Shown here: positions 19,713-31,600 of the stretch, piece after piece
How the letters are laid out: each line of letters starts with the position of its first letter
Position numbering within the stretch: position 1 is the first letter of the stretch
Assembly: GCF_015706575.1 (NCBI RefSeq)
Contig: NW_024037070.1
Coordinates: forward strand, 9,393,598-9,457,597
From: Patiria miniata
Lineage: Eukaryota > Echinodermata > Asteroidea > Valvatida > Asterinidae
Direction of reading: 5' to 3'
Length of the DNA stretch: 64,000 nucleotides
Notes under the pieces: generated by a model
The model's database searches: none
What the model was told of the DNA's origin: nothing
Seen by the model: the letters and a program-made list of their open reading frames with translations, nothing else
Program-made: the position numbers and the translations under genes

Positions 19713-21901
19713 TCAGGTGACCCACTGCTGGTTTGAATTCTGATTGTTGTCACATACTGGCCCTGTTGTCGTACTTAAAGTTTCATCCTCAATGCAAACC
19801 AATTGCACACCTCCGTTGCTGAGGTCGTGACCTTTACCCTCTGACCCGCCAGTGTTGCTGGGATGTCCTGGAAGGGCCTGCGGTGTTGCATGTAGCGTGA
19901 CATGGTCCTCTTCCATTTGGTGGACTTTATGGTCACGAATCACCCTGTGGAGATGCCTCTGAGCTTTGAAAATTACGTAACATGAGAGCGATATACTCAG
20001 ACATACCTGAAACAGAATAAGAATAAGAAAACCATGTCAGTACCCCATAAATATCTCGCAAAATTTGCATATTTATAATTCCACAAACTTTGCATAATTT
20101 TACAAAATTTGCATAATGTCACAAAATTTGCATAATTTCTTTAACAATATTATTATGCACATTCAAGTACATGTTTATATTTTCTATTAACAATTAATAA
20201 CATTAGTAACAATCTTCTGAAGAACAAATGAACAAAATAGGAAAAGAATACCAACAGAAATGAAAATGAAACTAATACAAGAAATAAGCTGACCTGCACA
20301 ATAACGATGGGACTGCTATTCCATTTATGATTGGTCAGATCCTGGACGGAGCGTAACGTGGAGCCTAGGTATGAATTCAGCAGCTGGTTGGGGAATAAAC
20401 CAACAGCTGTTGCTGAGACAAATGTTGACACAGACACATTGGCCATCTGATGAAATGAAAACAATGAGATTATGATAATTACATACATGTACATGTACAT
20501 TTATTTTTCTCAAGGACAGCGTTACGGGATTTGTAATTCAGTAGCTTGTATCTCAGCAGGAATAAATCCAAAACAAAACGTAATTTGAGAACAAGGGAGA
20601 AATCAATATATAAACAAATTGACTCATTGAATGAATTGCAAATTTGCGTCTGTATTCAACAATATCGTATGCATAAATGTATTTTACATGTGGGTCTTTC
20701 TATAAATTTAGTGTCCACAGTGGACATTTTTCCTATCTTTATTACCTTGGTACTTTGTAATATGCCATTCAAGCATCATTAAGAATGACTTCTAAGCAGT
20801 TTGTAAATAATTGTGATTGACTTACACTGAATACGCCATTTTGAAGTCCAAACGGGATTGGAGTCAGCCTCGTCAGTGCTATCACTTTAAATGAGTGTTC
20901 CCCTTCCACCATGTGAACAATCGCCTGCAAGTAGTCATTCTGTAGCTTAGACAGAAGGAAAGCCGTGCAAGCAAGCCGGCAGAAAACAAACGCACAGTAG
21001 GCGCCTCCCAGAGCAGAGGTTACAACCACTAGGGTCCCCAGAACCAGCCCAAACCGGTACCCAGCGGCGATGTTCAATAGGAGGTAACCGGGGATGGAAG
21101 ACGGAAGCGCCACCAAGACGAAGAGCACAAAGAAGACGGCGGCTCCTAGGTATGGGTTGGTCCCTAGCAGCCAGGGTAAGAGTCCCTCGATCTGTTCCTG
21201 GAACGCCCAGACTAGGAAAGCCCCACAGATGAGCAGGACTAACAGGGTCGACAAGCGGGTGCAGATCCGTGTTTCCATGCAGGCTAACTGGGCCAAGGGG
21301 GATCTACAGCCCAGGCAGTCGGCCAGGCAGGAGTCTGCTGGGAAGCTGGCCGTGCCAAAGGAGGGAGATGTAGGGGTGGGCGGAGGCGATGTGGCCAGGG
21401 GTTGTGACTTCCATGCCCAGGAGAGGGTGCTGCTGCAAGACAAATGACACAGCCACATTTATGGGTTGATAACCTGTTTTTCCTAAGCAAACAACTCAAT
21501 CCAGGAAACTACTAATTTCTACCCAGAAGGGTCTTCAAACCTAGGTCATACTCACTTGGTTATTAGCAGCAAGATAAATTGTGCTCGCACTAAAAGAAAA
21601 ACTTGTTGAACAAATTCACATATGTTGTGAAAAAATGTACTTCAGTAACTGTTGTATTGTACATGTAGATATTTGTACACTGCACATTTGCCGGTAGCCT
21701 TTCTAACTCTGTCCCAGTGTTAGAACATACAGAGCTATCACATTGACTATCTATGGATTATCAGATATATGAGGGAATGGGAATAAATACGCTGATTTTA
21801 TTATCAGTTATGTAATCAGATTTCAAGTTGTTGAAGGTGTACCTGAAAGGTTGTGATTGGCTGAGCCAACTACCAGTCATGTCACTCAGGAGCCTCGTCA
21901 T
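19713..21901 (-). CDS. TMEM64: TMEM64, VTT (TVP38/DedA-like) domain membrane protein
   Basis: TMEM64 is a multi-pass membrane protein of the VTT/SNARE-associated family; the vertebrate protein has been linked to endoplasmic-reticulum calcium handling and Wnt signalling. Exons in coding order: 21901-21843, 21432-20826, 20446-20294 and 20006-19713. Phases agree and give 370 residues (human about 380). A cysteine-containing N-terminal region with a run of P/S/T leads into a helix (LSTLLVLLICGAFLVWAF). The VTT core follows: LPSSIPGYLLLNIAAGYRFG, VVEG-like MVEGEHSFKVIALTRLTPIP, FGLQNGVFS, then VGLFPNQLLNSYLGSTLR. The tail is hydrophilic. The first exon (MTRLLSDMTGSWLSQ...) is short and unconserved, so the start is the weakest point. 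It is head-to-head with TDRD12. Confidence 0.88.
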
Positions 21902-22513
21902 GGTGATGACCTTTGCCCTCCAGGGGAACAAAATCCCGTAAGTTCAATACACCAGCCAGATACCTACATGAACAAAAATTATTAAACATCATATTCATAA
22001 ACAACTTTTACATGTATTAGGCTCTATAATAATCAGTTATTAGTTAAGGCCAAAAAATGCATCAATGTCAATCCTGCAGCCTTCTGTGAAGTTCTGTCAC
22101 TGGTAAAAACAACCAAAGAAAAACATAAAAATATACAATTAAAAACGTAAGTCTAACAATTTAAGCACTTTCAAGTGCGAAGAAAGGTTGACTTTACTAA
22201 CGAACGACCAACGCAAAGTTGAAATTAGAAGAAAAAAAATTCTACTGGGTTCTAGTGCCTAATTACTACTGGGTCTGAGACTAAAAGTACTCATGACTCA
22301 TGTCATGCCTAGTATTTATATTTTAATTAAATTTAAATTAAAGGCAGATGAAATCAAAGTCATTTATTTGAATGCAGCATGGAAATCTAAAAATAAACTG
22401 TAAAAATTAACTATTTTGTTCACAATTTGCTATATTAAGAATGATAAATTCAAATGATAAATTACATTTTGTAATTACCTCGGAAAAAAGCTAAGATTAA
22501 GAAACATGTACAT

Positions 22514-23509
22514 GTTGTGCCCATTCTTGAAAATCACGCATTCTCGAGAATGGGCGCGCATTCTTAAGAATGAGCGCCCATTCTTAAGAACGAGCACGCG
22601 TTCTTAAGAATGAGCGCTCATTCTTAAGATTGGGTGGGAATATCACGTGCACAATTTATGAATTTTGCCCAATCTTAACAAACATTGCACGACATAATTA
22701 TGTTAAATGAATTGTATAGCGGTTAAAAGGGAAACAATTTATATAAAGAGGAAAGAAAATGTTCTATGCTTCTGTACTCGTATAACTACGATAATTTGAA
22801 TCAAATTAAACCTGTTATTATTGCTTTTTTCTTTCCACTATGGGAAGTTTTGTAATAACGGAGGACTGGGAACTAGTCTGGGAAGTGCTTTGTTTAGGCT
22901 AGACAAGTTACAAGTCCCTGCATGTATCATATGCGTGCCACGAAAAAAAAACGATGTCCAGAAGCTGCCAAAATTGCTCTTTTGACTAGATAGATAGAAT
23001 CCAGCTTTGCGACGTTATGGTGGGGTGTGAACAATAAATTGGTGGCAATTTAAAGGGGAAATAGCATTAGCACTATGGGATGTCGCAGTATTCATTCACA
23101 TTCTTCACATTCTTCATTCTTACGTCCCCCCCCCCCCGCTTTTATTATCCCAAAACTCAGAATTCTTTGCACTAGTATTATTATGTCTCTTATTTTTTCC
23201 CGGTCCCCCCCCCCCCTCATATCAATACGCACGTACGCCTTTACTTATCATATCCGCTCTACTTTTCAGCGCCTTGCGTTGCAACAGTATAATTATTGAG
23301 AATCAGTGAACGAGGATTCAGCTAGACTTGCCAAGCGCAGCCGGTGCTCGGCATCGACAAGACCGTTATCTTGTCGCGCATTCTCAAGAATGTGCACTCA
23401 ATCTGGAAGAGTTATTTTTTGCCAAGATTGAGCAAGGATCCAGTTGCACATTCTCAAGAATGTGCTTGCCCATTCTCGAGAATGCGTGATTTTCAAGAAT
23501 GGGCACAAC
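22514..23509. mobile_element. 1-kb element with identical 42-bp inverted ends and palindrome arrays
   Basis: The left 42 bases (22514-22555, starting GTTGTGCCCATTCTTGAAAA) are identical to the reverse complement of 23468-23509. Inside the left end lies an array of about four 20-base units built on the palindrome CATTCTTAAGAATG with GCGC spacers (22540-22630). The right end has the sister palindromes CATTCTCAAGAATG and CATTCTCGAGAATG. There is no reading frame for a transposase. The bases AT flank both ends and could be a 2-bp duplication or part of the repeat. Perfect identity of the ends suggests recent activity. Confidence 0.8.
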
Positions 23510-24356
23510 ATACACAATAAAGTCAATATTCAAACTTCGAAACGAACCTCAGCCTCAGGTTCGACAAAAACAAATCACTATCCTAAGTGGAAATGATAAA
23601 CTGTTGTCAGGTTGTTACAATACAACGTTAAGATAAGATAATCTTCGATGAACAATGCCAGAAGTATACCATTGAAGCTTTACACAGAATTCAGCAGTTG
23701 AGATTCATGTCGTCAGATTGAGATTTTCGGCATTTTTCGCAGGACTGAATTGAACTGAACTGCATCATCCCTCCTCCATCCATCCATTTGCCATAATCTT
23801 CTGTGCGCGATCGTTAAATCTGCGCAATCGGGAGACTTTGCAGCACTGACAGGCGATCCATCCTTTGCCCGGGCATCAGTTGATCGCGCAAGCACCGCCC
23901 GATTGCGTGATCGACTGATCTTGGCGCGATCTGTCACTGCTAGCGCAAACAATGAATTAAGTGTTTGTGTTGCCTGATCTTGAGATCGCGTGCATTAACC
24001 GATCGCGCCCAATACATGTACATGTATGACGCCCTCTATTGATAAGCTTTTCACACGTGTTCTTCACATGCACATGACTGATCAGAATAAGTGTCAAGAG
24101 ACAAGAGTTAGTTTGTGAGTACCAGTGTCATTCTTTTTCTTCGAAATAGACATAAGTATGAAGATATATTGCCAATTATGGTAGAATATACTGTTGTAGA
24201 ATAAGTGTAGTCTTATCAAGGCTAGTTTCAGCTCTATTTCAGACTGTCAAGACAGTTGTTGGAGATGCATGTTCACATGGCATCGAATTATTTTGTGCCC
24301 AAACAACATCGTGTGGTTGTTTAGCGCCCTCTACAATATTTATGCAGGGAATGTCA

Positions 24357-25012
24357 GACAACTCGACCATTGAGACAACTCGACAGTTGTGACACCTCAA
24401 CCCGGGACAACTCCACCGTTGGGAAAGTCAACTTTGACATGGAGACCACCAGGACCGTCATGACCGTGCGAGACGTTGTACACGATTATAGCAGCGCGCA
24501 TGGCATTTTCCACAATTGAGTGCCCGTTGATGTTTGGGCATTTGTGTTGCGGGTAAAACTTAAAAGTCGCATAATCTGCGACAGGACATTGCCGTGCGGG
24601 GAGCAGCCCCAGATGAACGGTGTTACAGCATGCACACAGTGAGCGGAGTGGTGGCTGTCACGTCGGGACCCAGCGTGGTCGAAGCTGCGGTGACAGAGCA
24701 TACACGGTGATGCGCAAGGCACAAGGGGGGGGGGGGGGGGGGGGCGGCGGGCAGCCGTACATCGCTAGTCTGCAGGAGTAACTTAAATATCTCAATGTAC
24801 ATGTACATAAAACTTCAACCAAACCCACCAAACCACCACACCCACCGTGGAATGTACTATTCTCCTATGCCTCAACCCCCCCCCCCCAAAAAAATGCAAG
24901 TCGACTTGTCTCAGCGTACGCCTTGTCTTTCCATTTGACGCACAGACGGTCGAGTTGTCCCAATGGTTGAGTTGTCCCAACGGTCGAGTTGTCCCAACGG
25001 TCGAGTTGCCTG
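24357..25012. mobile_element. 0.65-kb element ended by inverted arrays of a 17-bp repeat
   Basis: The left end (24357-24425) has four tandem units resembling GACAACTCGACCATTGA. The right end (24946-25012) has four units of the reverse complement, CGGTCGAGTTGTCCCAA. The two arrays face each other, so the termini are inverted repeats made of direct repeats. The interior includes the G-run at 24727-24744 and a C-run near 24878. No transposase is encoded. The right array is more regular than the left. Confidence 0.7.
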
Positions 25013-25676
25013 GAATAGAGGGACCTGGAATCAGTCAACACTGCACTAGCCTCTTTTAGAGCACCCCTAATGTTAGAGCGAGTAATACATATGCATGTCT
25101 GTGACGTCATTCGGGATCTCATGCATAATTCATTCCACTGGGCGCACATTGTTTGGTGCTGGCTGATCATGAATCGCCTAAGAGTGTTGCACATCGGATC
25201 AAACCAAAGTTCCCAAACCACAAGACTGATTTTGAGCTCTCCTAGAGCAAGGAGAAGCACTCCTAGAACAAGGGGCATATAAGGGAGGCATACAAAACTT
25301 CTTATTTCATTTACATGTAATTTAAATACATGCAATGCGCACCGGACAAAGTTATTTTTAGCAGTCACAACATTGATTACTCATGCATGAAGTGGGGATT
25401 CCCCACTGTGTGTAACAAGATACATTGTAGATGAGAAATATCACAGAGCTGTACAAGAACTCCTGGAAGCTTCTGATTTAGTTCCTTTTTGTTTTGTAAA
25501 GTTCTTTTATTAAACTTCCTGAGCTCTTTTTTTTTAATCCTGCTTTGTGTAGGCATTGTCTCAAGTGGTCTTTTCTAGGGTAACTTTTTGACAATAAACT
25601 ATTAAATTGTTCCCTTTTTCGTTTCCTTTTTTTCACTTCAGTGGTTATGTCCAGTTAGATTTGGAATTTCAAAAGG

Positions 25677-28600
25677 ATGGCTCCGATTGACGTTACAATT
25701 CTGAGGGTAAGTCCTTTTTATGGTTCTTAACATCTAGGATTTCGGTGCCTGCCAGCCATCCATCAGCAAAACTTGTTTGTGTATAGTGAATCATATATTA
25801 AGGTGCATACATTGTTGGGTCAACTGTATGGAAACTTATTGAATCGCCAATGCACAGGATTTTGTGTGAGGGTAACCCCACCCCTTCCCTGAACTTGATT
25901 CTGTTTTAAACAGGTCAACACATAAAGTACTCGGGTGGTTTTGGGCACTACAGGGAGTAATAGGCAGGGCGGTTTCAGGTGCTACAGTGAGTAATAGGCA
26001 GGACGGTTTCGGGTGCTACAGTGATTAAAGGGTTAAGCCCTGCCCCATGGTGCCAGTGCAACTTCCAAAGACAATCTGAGCTCCCTAGGGAATATAAGCT
26101 GTCATTCAGCACAAAACAGCTGAAGTCAATCACAATAACCATCTCTGCTCTCACAGATACCCATTTTTTCCATATTTAGGTGAAAGATCCCGGTCATTTT
26201 TGGGCCAAGGAGGTCCCTGGACACAGTTCAACCAGTGAGGCTAGGCAGTTTCTACAACTCTTGGAAGACATTGATGAATACTGCAGTCGTGATCAGTTCC
26301 TTAATATGCACACCTACAATCCTAAAAAGGGAGAGGTATGTTTCAAATATATTCTTGTATGTGCAATAACAAGTGTGTTATTTGATTATATTATGAACAA
26401 ACACAGGTCAATGTAACAAGAAACTATTTCAACTGCATTTTGCTTAATATCATGTAGGAATGTTTGCAGTTAATTAAAAAATTACCTAGCGATTTTAGCA
26501 CAGAAACCTTGCCCAATGTGAAGACAGGCCTGGTATGGAATACCCTGTGGAATTATTCCGCCTTAAATGGTATTGTTTGGTAGAAAACTAATATTGAAAG
26601 TGGTTTCAATATTGGGTGCCTGTAGGCACATTTTTTTTTACGTGCGTTAGCAATGGAATTCAGGAATGAGAACCCAAAAATGTGCATACATTTTCTCTTT
26701 TTTTCACAAAATGAATGGTATCCACTGAGCAGAAACTTTAACAGGTTTGTTATGCACCCTTAAGATTTTGAGCAATTTTGTTACTTCAAACATTAAAAAT
26801 GCACAAAAAGCAAATTGGTCCTTTGTACCTTTAATGAGCAGTGAATAGAAGTGCTGTTTTCAAGACATTGGGGTTTCTTAAATTAAACCTTTATTGCCAT
26901 TGGATGCTGTAGGATTCTGTATTTTTTCCCAGTTGAGTTACTGAGTAAAATTATTTTGTGTTTAGGTTTATCTTGTAAAGAAAATGGATGCTGATCGTTG
27001 GTACCGGGCCAGAGTGACTAGCATCATACTACGCAAGCATCTAGCTGAAGCAAGGCAAGATTATCTTAGTGCTTGACAGTGTTACGTTTGATTTGTCACA
27101 CCAACAATGTTATGGCAGGTTCTTATTTCATGTGAAAGCAACTTCAAATCTTATTAGATGTTACAAAATGTTCGCAGCAAAATATTGATTTAAACGTGTT
27201 TAAATCAGGCTTTGTTTACATTCATTCATTGCGTGTCAGAGATGACTTTTATTTGGGCTCTGTGCGCAAACAAGGGAGGGCGCTGTTTCTCCACATCCGA
27301 GTGCCCCGTAGACGGGACACACTGCATTTACTGGTTCGTGTGCATATTCACGAACGATGTGTATAAAACCATGTGTACAAAACCATAGCGTCTTTGTGTG
27401 AGCATCAGGCATCATCGGCAATACGTTTGAATGGCTCTCCAAGTTGTCTCTCTCAACTCTCTCTTTCTTACCACTGTGGGGGTATTTGTGCACAGAGCCC
27501 ATAAAGTACCAGTGGCTTCTGAACAAATTCTTTTATCTTGTTCCTTTTCAGCTGTTTCCTCTTGGATTATGGAGAAACCATCAAACTTCCGATGAACAGG
27601 TATGTGACCCTCGTCTTATCACTCTTCTTGTCACCAGGTATCTTGTAAAAGTAGTCCAAGCCCAAAATGAATAAACGGAGACCCTGTCAGGATATTTAAG
27701 ATGAAGGATGTGCTTTGGAGAATTGTTCTGTGTTTGTGTTGAGAAATAAAACCTTCACGTTATTTTTCCCAAGATTGCTAATAACATCACTGTGCTTTGT
27801 TATTTGTGTGGCACATGGTATATTTTATGAGCAGAATTACCTTCATGACAATTTGTTGGATTCTTTCAGATTGCGTGACATCCCCGCAGAGTTCCTCCAG
27901 CTTCCCTTCCAGGCCAGAGAGTACTGTCTGTATGGTCTGGTACCACTGTCGCTCAAAGTCTCGTTTGATGAGGATCAGGCCACAATGCAGTAAGTCCTAC
28001 AGTAGTGATAAGGATATACTAACAGGGATGCATCGCTAGCTTCCATTGAACTGTCCTGCATGTCCATCAAACAGTGCACATTGACCAATTAGATCACAAC
28101 TTTGTGGTCAGGTGACCACAATACCTGGATCAAACACAGTCACATGCTGTGAGAAATGTGCACTAACCAAGAGTAGGCAGGGCTTATGACCAAATCCAGA
28201 AAGGTGCTTAGACAGATCCAGTAACAGTATAAAACGCTGGAGGGTACTCGACTATTCAGTCACTGCAGTGTACCCGGCCAATGAAGTCCATAGAAGTAAT
28301 CTATAAGGGAGTTCGGCTTAATTTCTTGAATTATTCTGACAATCACATGTCTAGTAAGAAGGGACACTTTAATAGTAAGAAGCTGTGTTGTCTACGCGGG
28401 CACTCTTTTTAACGTGCAGTCGCAACAAAATCCAATTACGATGTCCCAGAAAAATGTGAACACTGTTTTTTTCTGTTTTCTCAAAATGTAAAGTAGCCAT
28501 CAAGCTAAAACTTCAGCTTAGTTGTTATGCAGTCCCTTTAATTTTTGTTTAGCAATATTGTTGTTTCGAACAAAACAGTATACAGTAAGAGAATATGATC

Positions 28601-31600
28601 CTATGAACAAGTGTATCTTTTATTATTTTGTTTCACTTTCTAGGCCTGCTGTTAAATGGGACACGGCAGCTGTTGAATACTTTGATGAAATTCTAGTCGG
28701 TGAGTTAATTCCTGATTCAAAACACAAGATATTCTTTGGTTTCATTCCAGTTAAGACCTGCATCCTGATTCATATATAGAAGAGGTTTTAGATTATTCAA
28801 GTAATGTCAACAATTTCAAACCACTCTTACAAATGTATAACGGGAAAACACTGCTATTGTGACAGAACTTACCTGTCCCCGTATAAAATTGTTGAATAGA
28901 GAGACTTCGTACTTGTGAACTGTTTTCAGTGCCAGACATCATATCTATTTGATACTGTATTCAAAGTATGACATCATATCTATTTATAGATAAACCAGCT
29001 AAGGTGGACATTCATCACGTGAGGCAAGATGGCGTCTCTCTGGTCACTCTCTACGTCAACATTGATCAGAAACAGGTACAATCTGTTCGCTTTACTCCCC
29101 AAATATTTGTTTTTTGTAGAAACCTGAATCTTTGTAAACCCACAGAAACCAATGGCACATCCTTTGAACTTTTTCGACAGTGAGTCCCAAGGCCCATGTA
29201 CACTGAAAGTGGCCAGGCTGTATCCTAAATTTGTCAAAAACCTAGTGGGTTTGAAGAATTTGGGAAAGCATTAATTCAAGAAATGTGTCAAATTTTACTT
29301 ATTTAGATCGACAATACCATTTGCTATTCATATTTTCTTCTTCAAATTTACCAACAACAAAACTTGGAATGGATGTTTTAGAACAAACTTTTTGATACAT
29401 ACTAAAAACCAACCAATGTTTTTAACCTAAAAACAAACTGTTTTTCATCAGTTGTATGATTTGTAATTATTTAATGCGTGTTTTATTGTGTTTTTTTATT
29501 TAAAAAATTCCTTAAAAGTATGTAAACTAGTGTCTCATTGTGTATGTTTCAAAGGTCAATGTAAATGAAGAACTACTGCGATTGAACTTTGCGGCTCGGA
29601 TCGAAGAACCGTTAACACTTGAAGGTAAATTTTGGTCAAAATTTCTTTAAAAGTTTCTCAAACCGCAAACCGCAAACCGCAAAGGTCTCTGTGGCAAATT
29701 TTAAAAAAATCCAGGGCTGTAATTCATGGCTTTGCTTACTGTAAGCAAACTCCCTGCTAACTGTTGTGCACTAACGGTCAGCGTATTTCGAATATTAGTG
29801 AGGAATTTGGTTTCCTTGCATGCATAGATTTATAACTATGGAATTCTTTGCTATGAAAGAGAATTAGCATTGTATTTCTGTGCCAGAGCTGTAGGCACAG
29901 AACAGTTATTGTAAGCTTGGAATTCCACGGTGGGCAGAGCTATGAAATTTGGCCCAGGAATTCAACCAAATAGGTATGTGATTGAATTTTCTTGGGTCAG
30001 GCGCCTTTTTCATTGAGCTTCTAACAGAAGCACAGACATTTAGAAGTTTTGAAAAAACAGTGTATTTTGCCTGTTACTGGTATTCAGCTGACTCTTGTAC
30101 AGCATGAGAATCTGCTAAACAATGTTTGTTGCTTACCAGGAATTGGAGCCTGGGGCTAAGCTTCTTTTACTTAGCATGTCAGTAAAATTGTCTGCTTGTA
30201 TTGGTCCCATGTCTGTGTTTGGATCAACAGTTGGAGCCAGAACACAGGAGAGAAGACCAACAAACAGAACCAACGGGTCCGGATCACCGCTTAGTTGTTC
30301 TCCGCGCTCTGTGTCCCCAGGGAGTGCTGAGAAGCTGGATGGGGCTAGAGGCAGGGAGAGCAAGCGTGAGGCATCGGTGTCTCCTGACAGAGAGGCGAGG
30401 GATGGGAGGCAGAAGACTACTCTGAGGGAGTACATCGGTCTGCCACCTTTGAGACCAGTGAGTGGTTGGGATGGGTTAGGTTGGAGTGGGGAGGGGGGAT
30501 GGGTTGGATTGAGTTGGGTTGGATGGATTAGGTTGAGATGGGGTGGGATGAACACTTGTAGGAGTTAATTTGTTGTTGAGCGTCTGTTTTGTTTGTTGTA
30601 ATTTTTAAACCAGGACCAACTCATGGCCGGCTCAACAGTTAGTACTACTTCACCTGGATCCCTTCCAGACCGTACCCTTGCACAACAAATGGAATCATCC
30701 AAGCCAAGCTATACAGAACAGTCATCTGGGAAGCTTCCATTTGCTGCACGGGGGTTGTCCTCCAAGGGATCGCCGCCACACATCCCAGCCAGCAGGGGGA
30801 GAGATTCAACCATACCAAGTTCGACTTCTCAGTTCGCGTCCAAAACGGGGAAGGCTGAAGGGTTACTGCAGCATACTTTGTCTTCCCAGGATGACGCAGA
30901 CAAGCTGAGATTGTCTGCAACCTCCACCAGACAGGCTTTGGCAAGACTGCAAGCCATCAAGGAAAGAGCAAAGATGTCCACTGAATCCTTACAGCGACAA
31001 ACACCCACAGAGACACCCAGACACGATCCCTTACAACCAGGTGACCGCTCACCCTCACAAACAGGCCCACAGACTCTCAGCCCCACCACCGCAACAACAA
31101 CTCTGCCAACAGGTGCTACGAGATTGAAATCCAGTTCTTCCTTGCTGGGTGCCACCAGATTACCGTTCGCTGTCGACGGAAGATTCACCGTGTCACCCGA
31201 GGAATTAGCAGCGAGAGCCGTGAATCTGCCCAAGACATTGCAGAGTCCAGCAAGACAAGCCCAGAGGTATGTGTGTCTGTCCTCAATTACAGCTAAAGAC
31301 TCAAAGCAGTTAATGTTCATACAGACTCATCTGGTAACCACAATTAGAGGCTATTAATAAGGTGGCACCACGCACATGCGCATGCCACACACACTCTTAA
31401 ATTTGAGGCATACGTGAAGCTTGATAACTTCTGGTCAAAGATGCATAATATCAAATAAGTTTGCGAGTGTAATCTGCACACAAGTGTGCTTCCACTTTAG
31501 GAAAAGCTTCCAATTGTTGTCACTTTAAAATTGCTTTCTGCATGCTATTTTTGAGTGTCACCCCGAAAAATCAGATTTGTTTTTTAAATTGCTATTTTTG

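Larger units (their letters stand above)
21902..25676. other. Divergent intergenic region, TMEM64 / TDRD12, packed with inverted-repeat elements
   Basis: This 3.8 kb separates two genes transcribed away from each other, so their promoters must lie here. It is occupied by two inverted-repeat elements (22514-23509 and 24357-25012), C-runs near 23127 and 23206, an 18-base G-run near 24727-24744, and a GATCGCG-rich patch (about 23800-24012) with short inverted blocks such as GCAATCGGG and CCCGATTGC. None of the short frames resembles a known protein. A 5'-UTR splice acceptor for TDRD12 may lie near 25640 (CACTTCAG). Confidence 0.5.
25677..29624 (+). other. TDRD12: TDRD12 exons 1-8: start and Tudor domain 1
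   Basis: Exons: 25677-25706, 26180-26335, 26966-27054, 27552-27599, 27870-27989, 28644-28699, 28990-29075 and 29555-29624. The start MAPIDVTILRVKDPGHFW parallels the vertebrate TDRD12 start, which supports ATG 25677. The Tudor core runs from VYLVKKMDADRWYRARVTSI through CFLLDYGETIKLPMNRLRDI. It is followed by LPFQAREYCLYGL and AVKWDTAAVEYFDEIL, which match the extended Tudor fold. Exon 3 ends AAG before GCAAGA, so intron 3 appears to be GC-AG. Confidence 0.88.

Noticed and set aside
21094-21447. 117-codon plus-strand frame.
   Set aside because: It is the antisense shadow of TMEM64 exon 2, which has conserved coding content on the other strand.
23800-24012. GATCGCG-rich patch as a further inverted-repeat element.
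   Set aside because: Only short inverted blocks match and no termini or target duplication can be set.
30133-30555. 140-codon minus-strand frame with LNPTHPP-like composition.
   Set aside because: Antisense shadow of TDRD12 exon 9 and the adjacent GGTTGG-rich intron start.
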